Source of the DNA: JBHHYR01 sp046757585
GTDB lineage: Bacteria; Desulfobacterota; Binatia; HRBIN30
DNA length: 22,313 bases
Direction: 5' to 3'
Assembly: GCA_046757585.1 (NCBI GenBank)
Contig: JBHHYR010000043.1
Location: 1-22,313 of the forward strand
Numbering within the stretch: position 1 is the stretch's first letter; every line of letters starts with the position of its first letter. The position numbers and the translations under genes are program-made. Shown piece after piece: positions 21,345 through 22,313 of the stretch. The notes below the pieces were generated by a model. It was not told the origin of the DNA, searched no databases, and saw only the letters and a program-made list of their open reading frames with translations.

Positions 21345-22313
21345 ATGGACGCCAGAAACGTATGCAGATGCACGGTTGCTGTTGCGCTCGTTGGCGCCGT
21401 CGCCAGTGTCGGAAGTAGGGTCCAGGCGCTTGACACCGCGTTTACTTATCAAGGCGACCTTCAAGAGAGCGGGAGCCCGGCAGATGGCACCTGTGACTTC
21501 GAGTTCCGGCTCTTTGACGCCCTGACCAACGGCACGCAGATCGGCTCGACACAACAGGATAATAACCAGAGTGTCACTGACGGCCTGTTCACCGTGCAGT
21601 TGGACTTTGGCGGCACCGCCTTCGACGGCGCCGACCGCTGGCTGCAGATTGCCGTGCGCTGCCCCGTTGGGAGCGGGGGCTTCACCACGCTGAGCCCTCG
21701 CCAGAAGCTGACGGCGACACCCTATGCGCTCCACGCTGCCGCAGCCGGGAGCGCGGCCTGGAGCGGCTTGACGGGTGTGCCAGCCGGTTTCGCCGATAGC
21801 GTCGACGACGATACGACTTATAGCGCCGGGAGCGGCCTGACCCTCAGTGGCAACCAGTTCAGTGTGAACACCAGCACGGTGCAGCACCGCGTCAGCGGCA
21901 CGTGTCCGGCCGGCAGCAGCATCCGAGCCATCGCCCAGGACGGAGTAGTGGCCTGCGAGTCTGATGACAACAGTGGCGGTGACATCACCGCGGTGAATGC
22001 CGGCACCGGTCTGAATGGCGGCGGGAGCGGTGGAGATGTTGCCCTCGGTGTGAACTTTGGTGGTCGCGGTGTTGCCGGCACGGTCGCCCACAGTGACCAC
22101 GATCACTACGGCGACACGTGGTTCGGCACCGGCCAGACGGCGCTAAGCCTCGCAAGCGACTTATCCGGCTTGTACGCCATCGCCAAGAACAATGCCTCCA
22201 TCATTCCCCTACCCGAGCCGGCAGGCGTGTGGGGAGACAGTCAGACCGGTATCGGTGTCGCTGGCACCAGCGATACCGAGGACGGCGTGTTGGGGGTGCG
22301 CGGGGGCTCGGCG
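21345..22313 (+). CDS. Secreted repeat-type surface protein (5' part; runs off window)
   Basis: Open from ATG 21345 to the window end (323 codons). AAAGGAG lies 7 nt upstream. Residues 1-29 form a signal peptide (CTVAVALVGAVASVG then VQA). The first domain, about 30-135 (FTYQGDLQESGSPADG, FEFRLFDALTNG, GLFTVQLDFGG, FDGADRWLQIAVRC, LSPRQKLTATPYALHAA), is a beta-sandwich type module that I recall in many secreted proteins of Binatia-like deltaproteobacteria and planctomycetes. It is followed by WSGLTGVPAGFAD and Gly/Ser/Asp-rich segments like bacteriophage tail-fibre or trimeric-adhesin stalks (DITAVNAGTGLNGGGSGG, then HSDHDHYGDTW). The last visible part, VWGDSQTGIGVAGTSD, suggests repeats of the 'GVxGxS' type. 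Function is probably cell-surface or extracellular; substrate unknown. Confidence 0.8.
   Translation, partial: MDARNVCRCTVAVALVGAVASVGSRVQALDTAFTYQGDLQESGSPADGTCDFEFRLFDALTNGTQIGSTQQDNNQSVTDGLFTVQLDFGGTAFDGADRWLQIAVRCPVGSGGFTTLSPRQKLTATPYALHAAAAGSAAWSGLTGVPAGFADSVDDDTTYSAGSGLTLSGNQFSVNTSTVQHRVSGTCPAGSSIRAIAQDGVVACESDDNSGGDITAVNAGTGLNGGGSGGDVALGVNFGGRGVAGTVAHSDHDHYGDTWFGTGQTALSLASDLSGLYAIAKNNASIIPLPEPAGVWGDSQTGIGVAGTSDTEDGVLGVRGGSA

Noticed and set aside
1..22313. Insertion sequence, prophage, CRISPR or tRNA
   Set aside because: No transposase or integrase motif, no regular repeat-spacer pattern and no tRNA-like cloverleaf was seen by eye; the surface protein's tail-fibre resemblance alone does not make a prophage.

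Overview
The window is a GC-rich (by eye above 60%) bacterial chromosome segment, densely packed with genes and without recognisable tRNA, rRNA, CRISPR or insertion-sequence features. Several traits suggest a deltaproteobacteria-like lineage, possibly Candidatus Binatia/Binatota: the degradative acyl-CoA genes, a secreted protein with a dockerin-like 'DCNGNGLVTVDEL' repeat pair, the AAA/TPR protein with a particular C-terminal domain, and the surface protein at the right edge. This placement is inferred from remembered family distributions, not from a search.

Left region (1-6648) holds two divergent acyl-CoA operons. The minus-strand operon runs 4130 to beyond 1 in the order amidohydrolase (ACMSD-like), thiolase-like protein, DUF35 Zn-ribbon/OB-fold partner, enoyl-CoA hydratase, and a citrate-synthase-like protein cut by the window edge. 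Junctions are 1 to 31 nt. The thiolase-like/DUF35 pair resembles the Ltp2/ChsH2 side-chain retro-aldolases, so hydration of an enoyl-CoA followed by C-C cleavage is a reasonable reading. The citrate-synthase-like member lacks two of the three canonical catalytic residues. The plus-strand operon encodes an APH-type phosphotransferase, a small helical protein (ATGA overlap) and an ECI2-like crotonase. Between the operons is a 245 bp divergent promoter region with a dyad placed exactly in the -35/-10 spacer of the minus promoter.

Middle region (6656-8577) carries a secreted TIM-barrel, glycoside-hydrolase-like protein with an N-terminal EF-hand/dockerin-like pair, and a small uncharacterised protein, both on the minus strand.

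Molybdoenzyme region (8799-15569, minus strand) encodes, in transcription order, one four-cluster Fe-S subunit and two different DMSO-reductase type II-like catalytic subunits of about 930 residues. Only the last has a Tat signal, and no membrane/heme subunit or dedicated chaperone is present in the window. A 32 bp dyad with core CTACCG-TT-CGGTAG lies 53 bp upstream of the operon and looks like a regulator site. A plausible role is anaerobic hydroxylation/dehydrogenation or an anaerobic redox reaction, which would suit the acyl-CoA genes nearby, but the substrate cannot be read from the sequence.

Right region (15768-22313) contains a lytic transglycosylase preceded by a small overlapping ORF (minus), a divergent TerB-like gene, a 1,200-residue AAA_16/TPR protein with a distinctive C-terminal domain, and the start of a secreted, repeat-type surface protein that runs off the window.
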